From positions 1 to 39,679 of the forward strand of contig JAYMTL010000165.1 in NCBI GenBank assembly GCA_036897445.1: a stretch of 39,679 bases of DNA, read 5' to 3'. The notes under the pieces were generated by a model. That model was given only the letters and a program-made list of their open reading frames with translations, did not search any database and was not told where the DNA came from. Position 1 is the first letter of the stretch. The number at the start of each line of letters is the position of its first letter. Source of the stretch: Pelargonium tetragonum (taxonomy: Eukaryota; Streptophyta; Magnoliopsida; Geraniales; Geraniaceae). Positions 12,984-23,854 of this stretch are shown here, piece by piece. The translations under genes were made by a program, and so were the position numbers.

Positions 12984-15050
12984 GAATTTTACGAGCCCAA
13001 CTCCTAACCTTATGAATACTACTACAAGCCAAAAGCTTGACAAATCTAAGATGTTATACCTTAACTTAAAAACACTTTTTATTTGTATTATAAGACAAAT
13101 GAATTCGTTTGCTAATTCTAACGAAATTATGATAACCAGATGAATTTAGAAAGGCTCAAAACTCGCAGTAGGGGTGCCTCAAATTGTATAACATTTTAAC
13201 AGGCCTCTCATTTTTCTTTCATCTAAGGGAATTACTAACTACTAGAAAACCTTGTCCTGCAAAACTTTTATAAGGGGGCCTCCTCTATTCTAATCTAAAA
13301 GTATGCTAAAGCTAAAGGGTAAGGAGAGGGGTCTAGCTTAACCATATTTAACTAAAAATCTTTCACTAACCTGGTTTTTAGAAAGATAAAATCAGACCTA
13401 GAAATGGGAGGGAAATCCCATAATTAGAAGTTCTCACAAACTCCCAAATTACCTTACGTAATTAATTATTAACAGGAACTAGGGACTTTTAGCTAAAATG
13501 TTACTATCTTGTGTGCTATAAGGGAAAAGCTCTTACCGAATTCAAGTATCTTTAAAGAAATAGGCTTTCCCGTCGCTCCTTGCAGAATAAGTTTTTACTA
13601 ACTCCCAAACTTCTATGGGCTATCTGAAATACTAAGTATAACGACTCTTTTAGGAAGCGGAGCATCCCTCTTTTTTATTAATTTATTAACTCTCTTGGAA
13701 TCGGCGAAAGTCTTAGTTGTTCGCCTTTAATTATGTGGTTTTACAACCCAGTGTCACATTGGCGTTTGACTTGAGAGTAAGGGGCTTTGCTACAGATTTA
13801 CTGCTCCTAAGCATTTCTTATACTTGTTTATCCGGATCCCTTTTAATAAGAGTTTCCATATTCTTAATACTCGAGTTGCTTGTTTAGGATTTTTCTTTTA
13901 TACACTATTCTCCAGTATAGCCCAGAGCCCACCCAAGAGTTCCTTTTTTTAGACTTAAGAAAACTTACTTAGAAAATTCAAAAGTAAATAGAAAAGGAAT
14001 CTCCAGGTATATTGCAATTCCCCGCTATATATAATGGGAAAGCTCGGAGCTATATTGGATCTTGAAACTCAACGATAAAGAGGATCCGGTTGTTTACTAC
14101 CTTATGTAAAAACCCTGTTAGTAGCCCTTATTTAAAGGAAAAGTTCTAGAACTTAGCGGAATTTTCCGGATTACTCAATAGTTATAAAAAGAAATCCGAG
14201 TCTACTATATAGAAAAGGGAGCCTCCTTTCCTATATAAACTCTAAAATCTATCACCGCGTCAAGCTAGTTATAGCACGATTCCCTTGTAAGTAAACCCCG
14301 GGATTCCTAAAAGCATATCGATTTAACACAAGGAACTCTAAAAGAAACTCCTATACACTTACACTTAAAATTCCTAGAAATGAGGGAGCTTTTACACCAA
14401 ATTCTGATCTTAATCCCGTAGAACCTAATTACTTTTAGTGAAGCAGTTTCTATGAGAGATTGCTAAGGGGGCTCCTAGTATTAGAAGGCATCTTTTACAA
14501 TTAGACATAAGTGAAAAGGCCCTTGGCAGCCCTGCAAGGATTTTCAAATTATACTATTTCGGAAGTACCCGGAAAAGCCAGGTTGCGGCAATATTAAGCA
14601 GCCTAACTTGGGTTTTTTGCTATTCTAGATAAGATATTTTGGGCTTTTATCTTTCTTTCCTCTTTTACACCTTAGAATATTGAAAGAAGCTGGGTGGGAT
14701 ATCCCATACGAAAATGACAGTTTTTGCTTTTCACCTCAAGGTATAAAATTCTTTTTATTTCCATCTCTAATTTCATCTGACTTTACTCTAAAAGGCTCCT
14801 GTAGGAACTTACCAATCCTAAAGGAGAAGCCGCTAAAAAATACCCAGAAATTTACAATATCTCAATTCCCCGCTCGAGCAATTTCAAGTCATTCTCTTCA
14901 AGAAGCATCAAATCTATAACCAAATCCTTGTTCTTGCTAATTTAGGGTCCTTTTCAAGAAAATGCAATGGTTTAAAGTTATGGGTTGGTTATAGGAAATT
15001 ATCCTACTTGTCTTGGTATTCTCTCTTTGCCTTGTGTATATTCTAAGTAG

Positions 15051-15335
15051 GTCGGAAATGGCCAATTAGTTCACATTCTTTCAGTTCCTTATGTTATTCC
15101 TCAGTTCATGTTCGTTGTAGTTACATTCATAAGCAGTCTAGTACACTACACTTCTATTCAACAAATAAAATACATGTCGGAAGATCCTCCCCCTACTTCC
15201 CATCTATCCTTGTTTACTTTAGACTTTTATCTTTTAAGGAACTTTTCTTTGTGCAGTCAATTAGGATATATGCTCTTTGCTTGCGCTTTTCTAACCGTGC
15301 TGTCGGCGCTCTTTATGAGCAACTCTAATTTATGA
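15051..15335 (+). pseudogene. nad5: nad5-like mosaic fragment (NADH dehydrogenase subunit 5)
   Basis: NAD5 is a membrane-embedded, antiporter-like proton-pumping subunit of respiratory complex I, usually 550-700 residues long. The open frame begins after a TAG at 15048-15050, and its first ATG is at 15108. Counting from that Met, residues 1-17 (VVVTFISSLVHYTSI core), 22-27 (YMSEDP) and 33-37 (LSLFT) match the conserved early NAD5 block that normally reads SLVHxYSxxYMSxDPH...YLSLFTFF. Residues 47-59 (CSQLGYMLFAC) match a later NAD5 block, STCSQLGYMxFACG, and ALF at 67-69 fits its continuation. In normal NAD5 these blocks are separated by well over 100 residues, including GWEGVGLCSYLLI and the PDAMEGPTPVSALIHAATM region. 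None of that is here, and I did not see it elsewhere in the window. The linker residues QQIK (18-21) and PPTSH (28-32) are also atypical. The frame ends at TGA 15333-15335, far short of full length. I read it as a non-functional rearranged remnant, or a piece needing RNA-level assembly. Family assignment is fairly confident; function is not. Confidence 0.62.
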
Positions 15336-18300
15336 GTCTAAATTAAGGATATATCTAATTTATTTTGTAAAGTCAACAAGTTCTCTTTTTAACCAAAACG
15401 CATTTCTAATGAAGTCAATTTTAGGGCTCTTTTTTAGCTAGATCAAACTTGGAAATTGCTGCTTTCTTTATTAAAAGTAGTGTTACGAATTTCTCAGGTC
15501 TGTTTTAAAGCAGTTACAAGTAAGCTAGATATCTTATAAAGTCCCCATTTGCTATTTACTTAACTTAGAGCCCTCCTTCTCAATCTTCCAATGTAAAACT
15601 CCTCTTTAGATCATAGCTGAAACCCACTGCCCTGTGGTAGCCTCGCATTTCATTTATATACTCATATGTTAGGACATCTACCGCTTCCTCCTGTTTTATT
15701 ACTCTTGATAGCTGCTTTCTTACCTACCTTCTTGTAGCTGTACCCTTGGTTTTGATAGCCGTACTAAGAGTACCTCTAGTTTATTAGTTTTAGCCGCACC
15801 ATCTTGATAAATAGGATTTATCCTTGTTAGAACAAAGGGGCTGAAAGTGGAGTTTGGGGGAAGCTCCCTACAGTTTATATATCAACACGATGTGACTGCG
15901 TTATAGTGCTTGCAGATAATTTATTGCCTTATTTATAATACTTTATCCTACTATTTGTATATTCTTATTTAAAGGGGACCCTCTCAGGAAACTTTTTTGT
16001 ATCTCCCGTAATCTCTTGTTTACGGGACAATTCCAGTAAATGCCTTATAATTAGAGTAGATCCTGGATAAGTATAATCTGAAAAGTATAAAACTAGTTAG
16101 TTCTATATATTATGGTAACACAAGGGTTTCCTTAAAAATTAGTAACTGTGTTTTCTTTCTTATATCTAAAACTCTTTAAATCTAAAAAAGAAATAACTTA
16201 AGGTAGAGGCACCTTTGACTGCTGAACTGAGGAAATACACCTTTGTTATGCTACAAGGTTTTTGGCACTAGTCAGTATGAGTGAATGCTTCAGACTTTTA
16301 TGCTAATTCTTTTCAGGCCGGTAATAAGATGCATTAGCCAATAAAAATTTTTTTTATTTCTCAGATTACGAGACCTCAAGGATTCTCCTAACAAGGAGCC
16401 CTAATACTAAAAAATTTCTTTAGCTTACACAGAGTGCCGTGTTAGACTTTTTAGTATCTTAAACGTTTACTATATTAGAGGTTTCTACATAGAATATCCG
16501 TATTGCCAGACAAAAATCTCGATAGAGTAGCATAAATGAAAAAAACTGGAGCAGCTCATCAACAAATTATGTATAATTTTTATTGGATTCAACGGATGTT
16601 TTTCGGGGTATAGAATTCCCACTTTTAAAGACCTTAATTAGGAGTCTTTTATACTCGTTATTTTAAAAAGGGCGCTTTCTTCGATAGAACATGTAAGAAG
16701 ACTTGGTTAGGTCATACTACCAGCTAAAGTAAATTGCTTGTTAGAAAACTCCTTGTTTTACTATAGCTTTTGGGCAATTTCTATAGTTTTATACCCTTTT
16801 TTTGTTAAAGCCCCCCTTGCTCATAGAGTTTACACCGCTTAGTTATTAGTTATAAGAGAATTTGACTCTATATCCTGACCGAACGGGGCCTAAAGCTATA
16901 CTTAAAGGAGTATCTCATCCTATTTTGTCATTTAGTACTGAATTACGAAAACCTTAAGGCCTAGTTTAGTAAAGAATATTCCTAAATTATATACTCCCGG
17001 CTATCTTTCTTTACATCCAAGTTTGACTCCAGATTTTGATATAATTTTCCCGCCTTTAGTAGGTTCCAAATCAGCCCTACCTATCCCCTGTTACTCAAAA
17101 GGTAGAGCTCAAGACTTCTGTTCAGAGTAGAGTAATAAGTCTAGACACCTTACATTTGCAAGACCTGCCTATTACTCATAAATATAGGATGCCCTCTATA
17201 GACTTCTAGGAATCCCAATCTCGGAAATATACTTGTATATGGACCTTACAAAGCAAAATACCTTAAAGTACCAGACTTTTTGGAAAGGCCACTTCATTTC
17301 ATTTTCATATAGAACTCCCCAGGAAATTTAGGATTCTGCGAAAAGTGATTTTGAAAGGCTTTCTATACTAAAAAATCCTGAGGCAATTTTTTAGATCTAT
17401 TAAAAATTAGATTAAGAAAGAGTCTCCTTGGAGAGTAGCTCTACTAAAATAAAGTAGTTTGCGCCCTCTCCGCTGGGTTAAAGGAAACCACGCACCATTT
17501 GCCAGATGTCTAATCCAAGCTCAACTAGTACGGTACTAATGCTAATGCTTCAAGGATAAGGAGAAGCCAAATTAAGAAATATGTAGTATTCCGAGAGTCC
17601 CGAGCTCTTATAAAAAAACTTATAAGGGATCAAAAAGGGTAAGTTCAGATATATTACGCATGCGTTAAGAGGGTGCCCGTAGACTTGTATATACTTTGTC
17701 CAGTAAAGAGCAAAGTATTCTACGAACCTCGCTTTTTTTAGTTTCTGAGTAGCTTTGTCCTTTGTATGGTTTTATCCTTTTATTGAATTTACTGCATTAT
17801 ATGCTTAATTCTTACCTTGTAGCACAACCTTCTAGTAAATATTAAATATATAAGGAAAAGGGCCTGTTCTCATCAAATTGAAAAGCAAGATCATAGTTTA
17901 CAAGCTTGTAAAAACGTTGTCTTATGCTTACGACTTCAAACGGGGAATAAAGCTTATACTAGTAAAATTAGGAGACCTGGGGATAACCCTGCAGGAAGTA
18001 CTTACTCTAATCCGAGGCCTCTCTAGCAAAAGGGTACTTCCTATACCATAAAAATTCTAACGTAACGGTTTACACTGATCTAGAATTAAAAACCAATAAA
18101 GTATAATGAAGGGAATATCTGGTGCGAAAACTAAGAGAAATCTTACCTCTTGTTATAGAATTGGCATAAAAAGGACTCTTTTACAGAAATCCAGGGAATC
18201 TTAAGAATAAAAGTAGTAAAGATTAAGTTGATTTTCCGTTGCGTATAGTTGATATAGATAGACTCCACAGTCTTATTTATTAAACAAAATAGGGAAATTT

Positions 18301-18688
18301 TAAAAGGTCGTACAAAACAATTTTCCGATCCCTGAGTAACCAACAGTATACGAAAAATTTTATAGATCTCGTTTTAGCAACAAATCTACCTGTGTAGCCC
18401 TGCTATTTATCAATTACCTTGTGACTTAGTTTAGTTCCTTTTTTGTAAGCGGTTTAATATTAATTAGAAGAGTGCATTGTGAAATTTCAAAACAAGATAT
18501 AAAGAAAAAGACTTTTAGCCTTTTGGGTTTTAGTTTTTGTTGCCTATTTGCTCTCTTTTGACCCACTTTGTATCTTTTATCTAGGGAGCTCCCTCTTAAC
18601 TTGCTATTCATTTTGAAATCATTCTACTAAAAGCGATTAACCTCAAGAATGCAGTCTGGGTCTAAGAGTCTCTTGCTATGGCTTAAAT
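15336..18688. other. Gene-poor stretch between nad5 fragment and tRNA-like cluster
   Basis: No supportable gene. Around 15650-15790 two overlapping frames are rich in Leu/Val/Ala/Pro (LPLPPVLLLLIAAFLP and LLVAVPLVLIAVL), as in mitochondrial membrane proteins, but neither has a diagnostic motif. The remaining NAD5 conserved text expected downstream (HAFFKALLFL and beyond) was not found. A half D-arm, GGTAGAGC (17101-17108), has no T-loop partner. The palindrome at 17897-17912 lies here. Confidence 0.5.
17897..17912. repeat. 16-bp perfect palindrome
   Basis: TTTACAAGCTTGTAAA is perfectly self-complementary. No gene lies within 700 bases on either side that could explain it as an operator. Confidence 0.7.
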
Positions 18689-18761
18689 TTTTTAGCAGCT
18701 CGGTTGGTAGAGCAAGGAGCTGTAATTCTTTTGGACAAAGTTTCAAACAAATAAGGGCGCC
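18689..18761 (+). tRNA. Degenerate tRNA-Tyr(GUA)-like segment
   Basis: The D-arm is textbook: GCTC (18698-18701), loop GGTTGGTA, GAGC (18710-18713). Exactly 28 bases separate it from a T-loop TTCAAAC (18742-18748), the canonical class I spacing. The anticodon loop reads CTGTAA with GTA at 18722-18724, which would decode Tyr. The anticodon stem (AGGAG with TTCTT) pairs best if the loop has 6 bases instead of 7. The T-stem (AAAGT with AAATA) pairs at only two of five positions, and the proposed acceptor halves (TTTTTAG with AGGGCGC) do not pair. The D-arm match is too good to dismiss, but the molecule could not fold as encoded. It is a relic, a partial copy or an edited tRNA. Confidence 0.35.
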
Positions 18762-19143
18762 CGCAAAATACTCGTAATTGTGACGTTTATAATACTGAAC
18801 TTGAAAAATTCGTAAAAAAACTTGTGAATATAGTATAAGCCCCTCTGCATATGAATAGCAACTAATTGGTGGTATGTAAAGCACTTTAAATATGCCAAGG
18901 GTCGCGTCGTCATAGTAAATTTAGACTAAGAGTCTTTTTATAGTTTATAGTGACGTGAAGTTGAGGGCGCAGAATAAAGAAAAGAATGTGAGTAACTCCG
19001 TAAGTAAAAAAAGTGTCCCTTTTTCTCTATTTAATTTAAGTGTCTTGAAAGCTTAAAATTTTCATTTACAATCTAAATGAACCTGAACCAAGACTTTTAC
19101 TAACAGGCGCGGGAACTCTCTTTGTAATAGAAGTCTTGTGATA

Positions 19144-19215
19144 GGGTTCGAACCAACGAATTTGAATTATATTACAGTATAATTCAAAAGCTCTTGAGCA
19201 AGCATTTTGTGCCTT
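19144..19215 (-). tRNA. Degenerate class II tRNA-Tyr(GUA)-like segment
   Basis: Read on the minus strand, this has a D-arm-like GCTTGCTCAAGAGC (plus 19190-19203). Next comes a perfect 8-bp stem, GAATTATA with TATAATTC (plus 19164-19171 and 19178-19185), closing the loop CTGTAA with anticodon GTA at plus 19173-19175. A T-loop TTCGAAC follows at plus 19146-19152. The D-arm to T-loop spacing of about 37 bases leaves room for a long variable arm, as in bacterial and many organellar tRNA-Tyr. As in the segment at 18.69 kb, the anticodon loop has 6 bases, not 7. The T-stem pairs properly only at the two GC pairs next to the loop. No acceptor stem is convincing, so the outer limits are approximate. 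Confidence 0.33.
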
Positions 19216-20304
19216 TGGCGGGGCTTAAAACCCTTAGTTTGAGTCGTCTTGGCTTTTTTGAAGTACACAGTTAAAACAAGAAACTTCAGTTAGTATTAAA
19301 ATGGCCTCGCGGGGCTCTACTTCAATTTAGTATGCCCCAATAAGTCGGAATCTCTTAACCCGATCCCTCATAAGAAGAAAGGGTCCCAAAAAGTATAAAA
19401 ATGACCAAGGGTTTCCATCCGCTATGAGGACTTTTCCTTGTGATATAACGTAAGCGAGGACTCCCCTAAGGATAAGGGAAAGAAGTTAACCTCTTGTTGG
19501 CTAGAGATTCATATGTATATCTTGTTAAAAACAAAGTAATTATACACTGACAAAACCTTTTTCTAAACTAAAAGTCTGCTGTAGGAGAATACTCCTAAAT
19601 TAAGGAAGATGGCGCTTATTTAACTATTTATGGCTCCCCCTCTACAGTATCGATCGAGAAATCCTCGGCTACACTACATCCCAATCGTATTAAATCTTAT
19701 TGAAGACCCACTTTTGCTTTGGATTTGGAGTTATAGGATACTGTAGGAAATAAACGCTTCGTAAGAAATAAGAAGTTCTTTTTCTATATATAAAGAAGTA
19801 ACAACTGACTCAAAAAACTTATTCTTGGTTATTGGACTTCCGCTTTGTGCGAATAACTCTCCCAGTAAAAGGGTCTAAATTTATATGTTTTGGAAGTGGA
19901 TATCTGTAAAGTAAAATTTCTTAAAAATCCCCTATCTATAAAACTAAAAAAATTAGAAGTATATTGAACCCACAAGACTTCGGGCACCCCTTTAGAAACT
20001 CTGTTATATGGCTATTCCTAAAAGCATAATATTAATCCTCCTTAACGCTCGGAAATGCAATTTCTTATTAATGAAACCCGAAGTAGGGCCCTTTTTGTAT
20101 TTTGGTACATTTAATAGATTGTGCCTTTTACGTAATAAAACCAAACATACTCCGGTAGGAAATCCAAAAAGATTCTGAGCGGGTTTCCCTTTCTTAAGTC
20201 AATCTTAGACCTTGTAACTGGAATTACTTGGATAGAATGCACGATGGATATGCTATCGAAATCACTTTAATAAAGAAAGGGAATACGGTATCTTCATGTT
20301 CAAC

Positions 20305-20368
20305 CCACATTCGGTAGAGCGTTTAAGGGATTAAAAAAATGCTTAGGTTCAAATCCAACGCAAAACTC
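20305..20368 (+). tRNA. Partial tRNA-like segment, identity unknown
   Basis: CGGTAGAGCG (20312-20321) matches the 3' half of a D-arm. A T-loop TTCAAAT (20348-20354) flanked by GG and CC follows 27 bases later, one short of canonical spacing. The matching 5' half of the D-arm (AGCTCAG) is replaced by ACCCACATT. The middle contains a hairpin, TTTAA GGGA TTAAA, with no clear anticodon, since no T precedes a plausible triplet at the right place. The T-stem TTAGG with CCAAC pairs at three of five positions. No acceptor helix is visible. It resembles the partial element at the right end of the window, which also has ACATT just before its half D-arm. Confidence 0.22.
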
Positions 20369-20529
20369 GGGTTTCTGTAGAGAACTTTGAGAGCTGGATC
20401 TTGTTTATCTTATCCTTGGCAAAAAGGGGCCCTCTTTCATATTTGCTAGTGAAACCTAAAACCGAGACTTAATTTGAAAACCGCTTTGTAATTCAACCAA
20501 TGACTCTTCATTTTTCTTGTAAGTACGCT

Positions 20530-20606
20530 TTAAAAGTAGACTTTGAACCGCTGACGAGAGGATCTTCAGTATTTTATGTTCTTCCAACTGGGCTATTCTG
20601 AGCCCT
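20530..20606 (-). tRNA. Degenerate tRNA-Phe(GAA)-like segment
   Basis: Read on the minus strand: a D-arm-like AGCCCAGTTGGAAGAAC (plus 20578-20594), the loop CTGAAGA (plus 20563-20569) with anticodon GAA at plus 20565-20567, then TCCTCTCGTCAGCGG and T-loop TTCAAAG (plus 20541-20547). The stretch from anticodon to T-loop resembles organellar tRNA-Phe closely. The 5' side of the anticodon stem is AAATA where TCCTC would need GAGGA, so only two of five pairs form. The T-stem and acceptor stem also fail. Spacing from D-arm to T-loop is about 30 bases, within the class I range. The 3' half looks older or better kept than the 5' half. Confidence 0.35.
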
Positions 20607-20654
20607 CTACATATCTAAACAACTTACAGTACTGTTTAGTATAGAGGAAATCCC

Positions 20655-20678
20655 GGGACAGCTTTTGTATATATTTTA
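20655..20678 (+). repeat. Direct repeat, copy A (24 bp)
   Basis: This copy begins GGGACAGC and continues TTTTGTATATATTTTA. It matches the segment at 21131-21154 at 23 of 24 positions, in the same orientation and 476 bases away. Flanks differ: ATCCC before this copy and TTTAATTAAGG after it. A match this long is unlikely by chance in 40 kb. It is the only dispersed repeat of this length I noticed, but I could not run a dot plot. Confidence 0.7.
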
Positions 20679-20899
20679 TTTAATTAAGGGGATTCTTCGC
20701 GTGTAATACATGAAACCTTAAACCAGTATGCTACGTAGCTCCGGAATAGAGTTTGGCTGCCTATAAGCAATACGGTTAAACCTATAGGGTAGGGAAGTAT
20801 ATGTAAATAAAGAGTAGGAATACGGGATTCTTTTACCATAGTATATAATACTAGCCCGTCCGAAGAGAAAAAGTTCATAAAAGGGACTTAGAGGATACA

Positions 20900-23460
20900 T
20901 ATTGGAGAGAAATTTTCATGTACCCCTACTCAACCAGATTGAAATTTAAAAACTCGTTTTACTTGTCCCAAGGGCATCCAGGACTCCAGCCTATGCTAAA
21001 AAGAAATATAATACAGCTTGACCCTGCGGACTTTGTATCTAATGAAAACGGACAAAGGAACCCTCTTGTGTTAAGAAGATCAGAATCCGCCCTCTGAAAT
21101 AATTATATACTTGGGAGTGCGCTTGATAATGGGATAGCTTTTGTATATATTTTAACAATTTTATAAAACAAGAAGTCTTTCTAACTAAAAGGGAAATCCC
21201 TGCCCCATTTCCCGCCTACATTTACTAAGGGGTACCTGGTTACGCAGTATTTAGAAAAAAAAAATTTTTCTCTAGGATCTAACCTCCTGCTAGATAAAGT
21301 CCTTATAAGAAAGATAAAGAGGCCCAAAGGTAATAAGAGTCCTCCTTTTGCCGTAGTAAAGTACAGCTTAATTTCCAACCGACGGGGGTTCAAATAAGGG
21401 CAAGCCCAAGGAAAAAAAAGGAAATTCCGTTAGTGTTTAACAGGGGGTTCTTTAACTACTATAGAATATAAGGACACTAATGCGATAACTATAGTACTAA
21501 TACGTAATATAACTTCCAGCTGCCTAAATTCATATAGGGAAGGAACTCAGATTGCTTTCTTCCTGTTCTGCTTTTTGCTTACAGTGGGTAAATAGAAAAG
21601 AGATGTTAGGAAAGGAGTAGGCTTCTTCCTCTGTTTCTGGTAAGGGCAAGATTTTGTGTGGAAATAATATGTAGAAATTTTTCTGATATTCTCAATTTTT
21701 CTAAGTAAGAGCAGTAAGGTTACAAGGAATTCTTAATTTTGAAAGAAGTTCCTGAAACCAGGTCTTATAAAGTAGGAGCTCTAGCTCAAGTTTTTACTAA
21801 ACAGAGATAGAATAATCCAGGGTAAGGTCTAAGTACTACTAGATAGGGTTTCCTTAAATTTATTTGGTATGAGTAGGGTTTTTAAGGACAGGGAATTACA
21901 AGACTAAGGCTCACAAGGACTCTGTTATTAACTCATATATTAAAGGATCTTACATTTACCAATACTTAGAAACCTTAACCCACAACCAATAACTGATAAA
22001 AGAAAGGATAAGAATTCAAGATCAGATTCAGAAAAGAGTTCAGAACTACGAAATCCATGTGAATCATACAATCCGAGATTAAATCAATCTGTATCTATTA
22101 GAAGAGAAAAGAAACTTGCCAGAGTTGGGAGATGTTTAAGAATGTATTAGCTAAAAAGATACTAGACCGAACTTAGCTATATTTAAAATGCATTTGAATA
22201 AGTTCTTATTTTGGAACCACAACAAGCTATCATGAACTCCGGTTAAGACTCAATTTACTAGGATGGAGAAGGTAAAGGAAAGTCAAACATACCATTCCTA
22301 TTCTCTCCGTATTAAGGCTTTTTAGGCCCTATACTGGCGTTTGGGATAATAGAAACCAGCCAAAACCCAATACCACTTTCGGATCTCTATCTATACGAAC
22401 TTTATAGGCCTTTTCCTTACGAGGTATAAGGATCCCTTGGAAAGTATACATGCAATACCCTACTCCTTTAGTTTAGTTATCTTGGATAGACAAAATGATC
22501 TTACTATCTATAATTGGGTATATCTGAGTTTATAGGTGAGTTGGGAATTCTAAGGAAAAGACAGGAGTAGTAAGCTTAAGCTGTAGGTTTCCTAATTTAA
22601 GGAGATCCCTAAATACTCAAGGCTTACTGTAATTCTAGAAAAAGAAGTACACCCTTAATTGCGATTATAAATCCCCCTTTTTTTAGAAAGGCAGCCCCCT
22701 CTGGTCAGTACAAGGAAAGGTAATTCTATACTTTTCAGCTTTTTGGACAACATAAAGAGTTTCGTCTTGTTATAACTACTCAACTTTGAGAATAGAAAAA
22801 CCCACTTTGTATTTCGTATTGGACTTACCCTACGGCTAAAAGCTGTATCGGGATACTTTAAAATAACTAAACTTCATTTGAGAGAGTGGGGCTCCCGTGT
22901 AGCTTTGGGTGGGGTTATCGCCCCTACGCCGGAGGGTTTGTCACACGCAAAAGGTATCTATCTGGGAGGTCTTTTGAGAACGTAAGCCCTTTCTTTATTA
23001 GAGGTTTTTCTTCTCAAGATTCTCTTTAAGGGGTGTATCCGGCTACTAAGAAAATCTAAAGCGGGTTAAAATCCTACTCGCAATTCTATTTACACAAATT
23101 AGATTATTAATTAGAAAACATTCTTGTACCGCTCGGGCATTTGTAATAAACTAGAGCCGCGAATGCCTCCTGCACTTGCTATATAAAGGAGCTCTTTTCC
23201 GCCTCTAAGTTTTTCTTTAAGACTCTTTTTTTATTAAGCTAAGGAGTGTAGGTATAACTATAAACCAAAGTAAGAACTGCCTTATCGATAGTAGATCCTT
23301 CTTTATATGGTTAAACCCTGTTACTCGGTTTCTCCTACTTTTGACCCGGAGTCCCTTTATACGAATTCTTGACTTTTCTTAGGACCCCCTGTTTAGAGTA
23401 AAAAGCAATTCTGATTCCTAAGGCTTTTGGGAGTTTCCTGTATCTGACTTGGGCCTAAAA
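20900..23460. other. Gene-poor stretch inside the tRNA-like cluster
   Basis: Apart from repeat copy B at 21131-21154, no gene is supportable. A GC-rich patch at 22905-22936 contains GGGG and CCCC arms (22911-22914 and 22921-22924) around TTATCG. Minus-strand frame 21181-21393 shows no family features. Confidence 0.5.
21131..21154 (+). repeat. Direct repeat, copy B (24 bp)
   Basis: Second copy of the repeat at 20655-20678, differing by one base (GGGATAGC instead of GGGACAGC). It is followed by ACAATTTTATAAAAC. The pair could be a recombination footprint, or conserved processing or promoter-like sequences. No gene start is evident downstream of either copy. Confidence 0.7.
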
Positions 23461-23462
23461 AT

Positions 23463-23556
23463 GTTATCCGGATTCGAACCTACGCCTTTTTATTCTTTAC
23501 TAGATTGCACTACCTTAAGCGGGGTGCGCTTCTTTGCCAACTGAGGAATTTGAATA
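23463..23556 (-). tRNA. Degenerate class II tRNA-like segment, perhaps Leu
   Basis: Read on the minus strand, it starts with the D-arm-like CTCAGTTGGCAAAGAAG (plus 23529-23545). This is followed by GCGCACC, CCG, CTTAAGG and TAGTGC, and ends with CGTAGG, T-loop TTCGAAT (plus 23472-23478) and CCGGA. About 50 bases separate D-arm and T-loop, which implies a long variable arm (class II: Leu, Ser or Tyr). The CTTAAGG loop with flanking GCACC and GTGC resembles tRNA-Leu sequences, with UAA the likeliest anticodon. The T-stem GTAGG with CCGGA has two Watson-Crick pairs and one wobble. I found no acceptor helix. Amino acid identity is a guess. Confidence 0.28.
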
Positions 23557-23854
23557 CTCAGTTTGTTCTTCTTTATCAGCTCTAAAAGGAATGAAATGAA
23601 TCTCGGAATATTGTATAAACGATTCTGAAAGTCATTTCTTGTCTGATATTTAAGATAGGATCGCGGGAATAATTAAATAAAACTCTGAATGAAAAGACTC
23701 CCTATGGATCCGAGTGCATTTGTGCTTCGCTACTTCAGGATTCTTACATAAGAATTCAGTAAACGAAAGATCTTAAACAAATTCCGGAAATTCCACACTA
23801 ATAAAGGACTTTTTAATTCTATTTGAAGTGTATAGGTATTCGTAGATTCATTGT

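Larger units (their letters stand above)
8601..15050. other. Gene-poor stretch upstream of the nad5 fragment
   Basis: No supportable gene. It contains the palindromes at 8638-8655, 10475-10484 and 12970-12983, and short GC hairpins near 10544, 13271 and 14234. Frames at 9368-9649 (minus), 10139-10411, 11490-11681 and 14680-14919 (plus) are within random length and match no family I know. I looked for the missing N-terminal NAD5 text just upstream of 15051 and did not see it. Confidence 0.5.

Noticed and set aside
17095-17165. GGTAGAGC with CTTCTGT, a possible tRNA-Arg
   Set aside because: There is no T-loop (TTCRANY) at any reasonable distance, and the anticodon stem does not pair.
17975-17996. 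CTGGGGATAACCCTGCAGG, resembling LSU rRNA GGGATAACAGGCTG
   Set aside because: Agreement stops after GGGATAAC, and no other LSU peptidyl-transferase motif is nearby.
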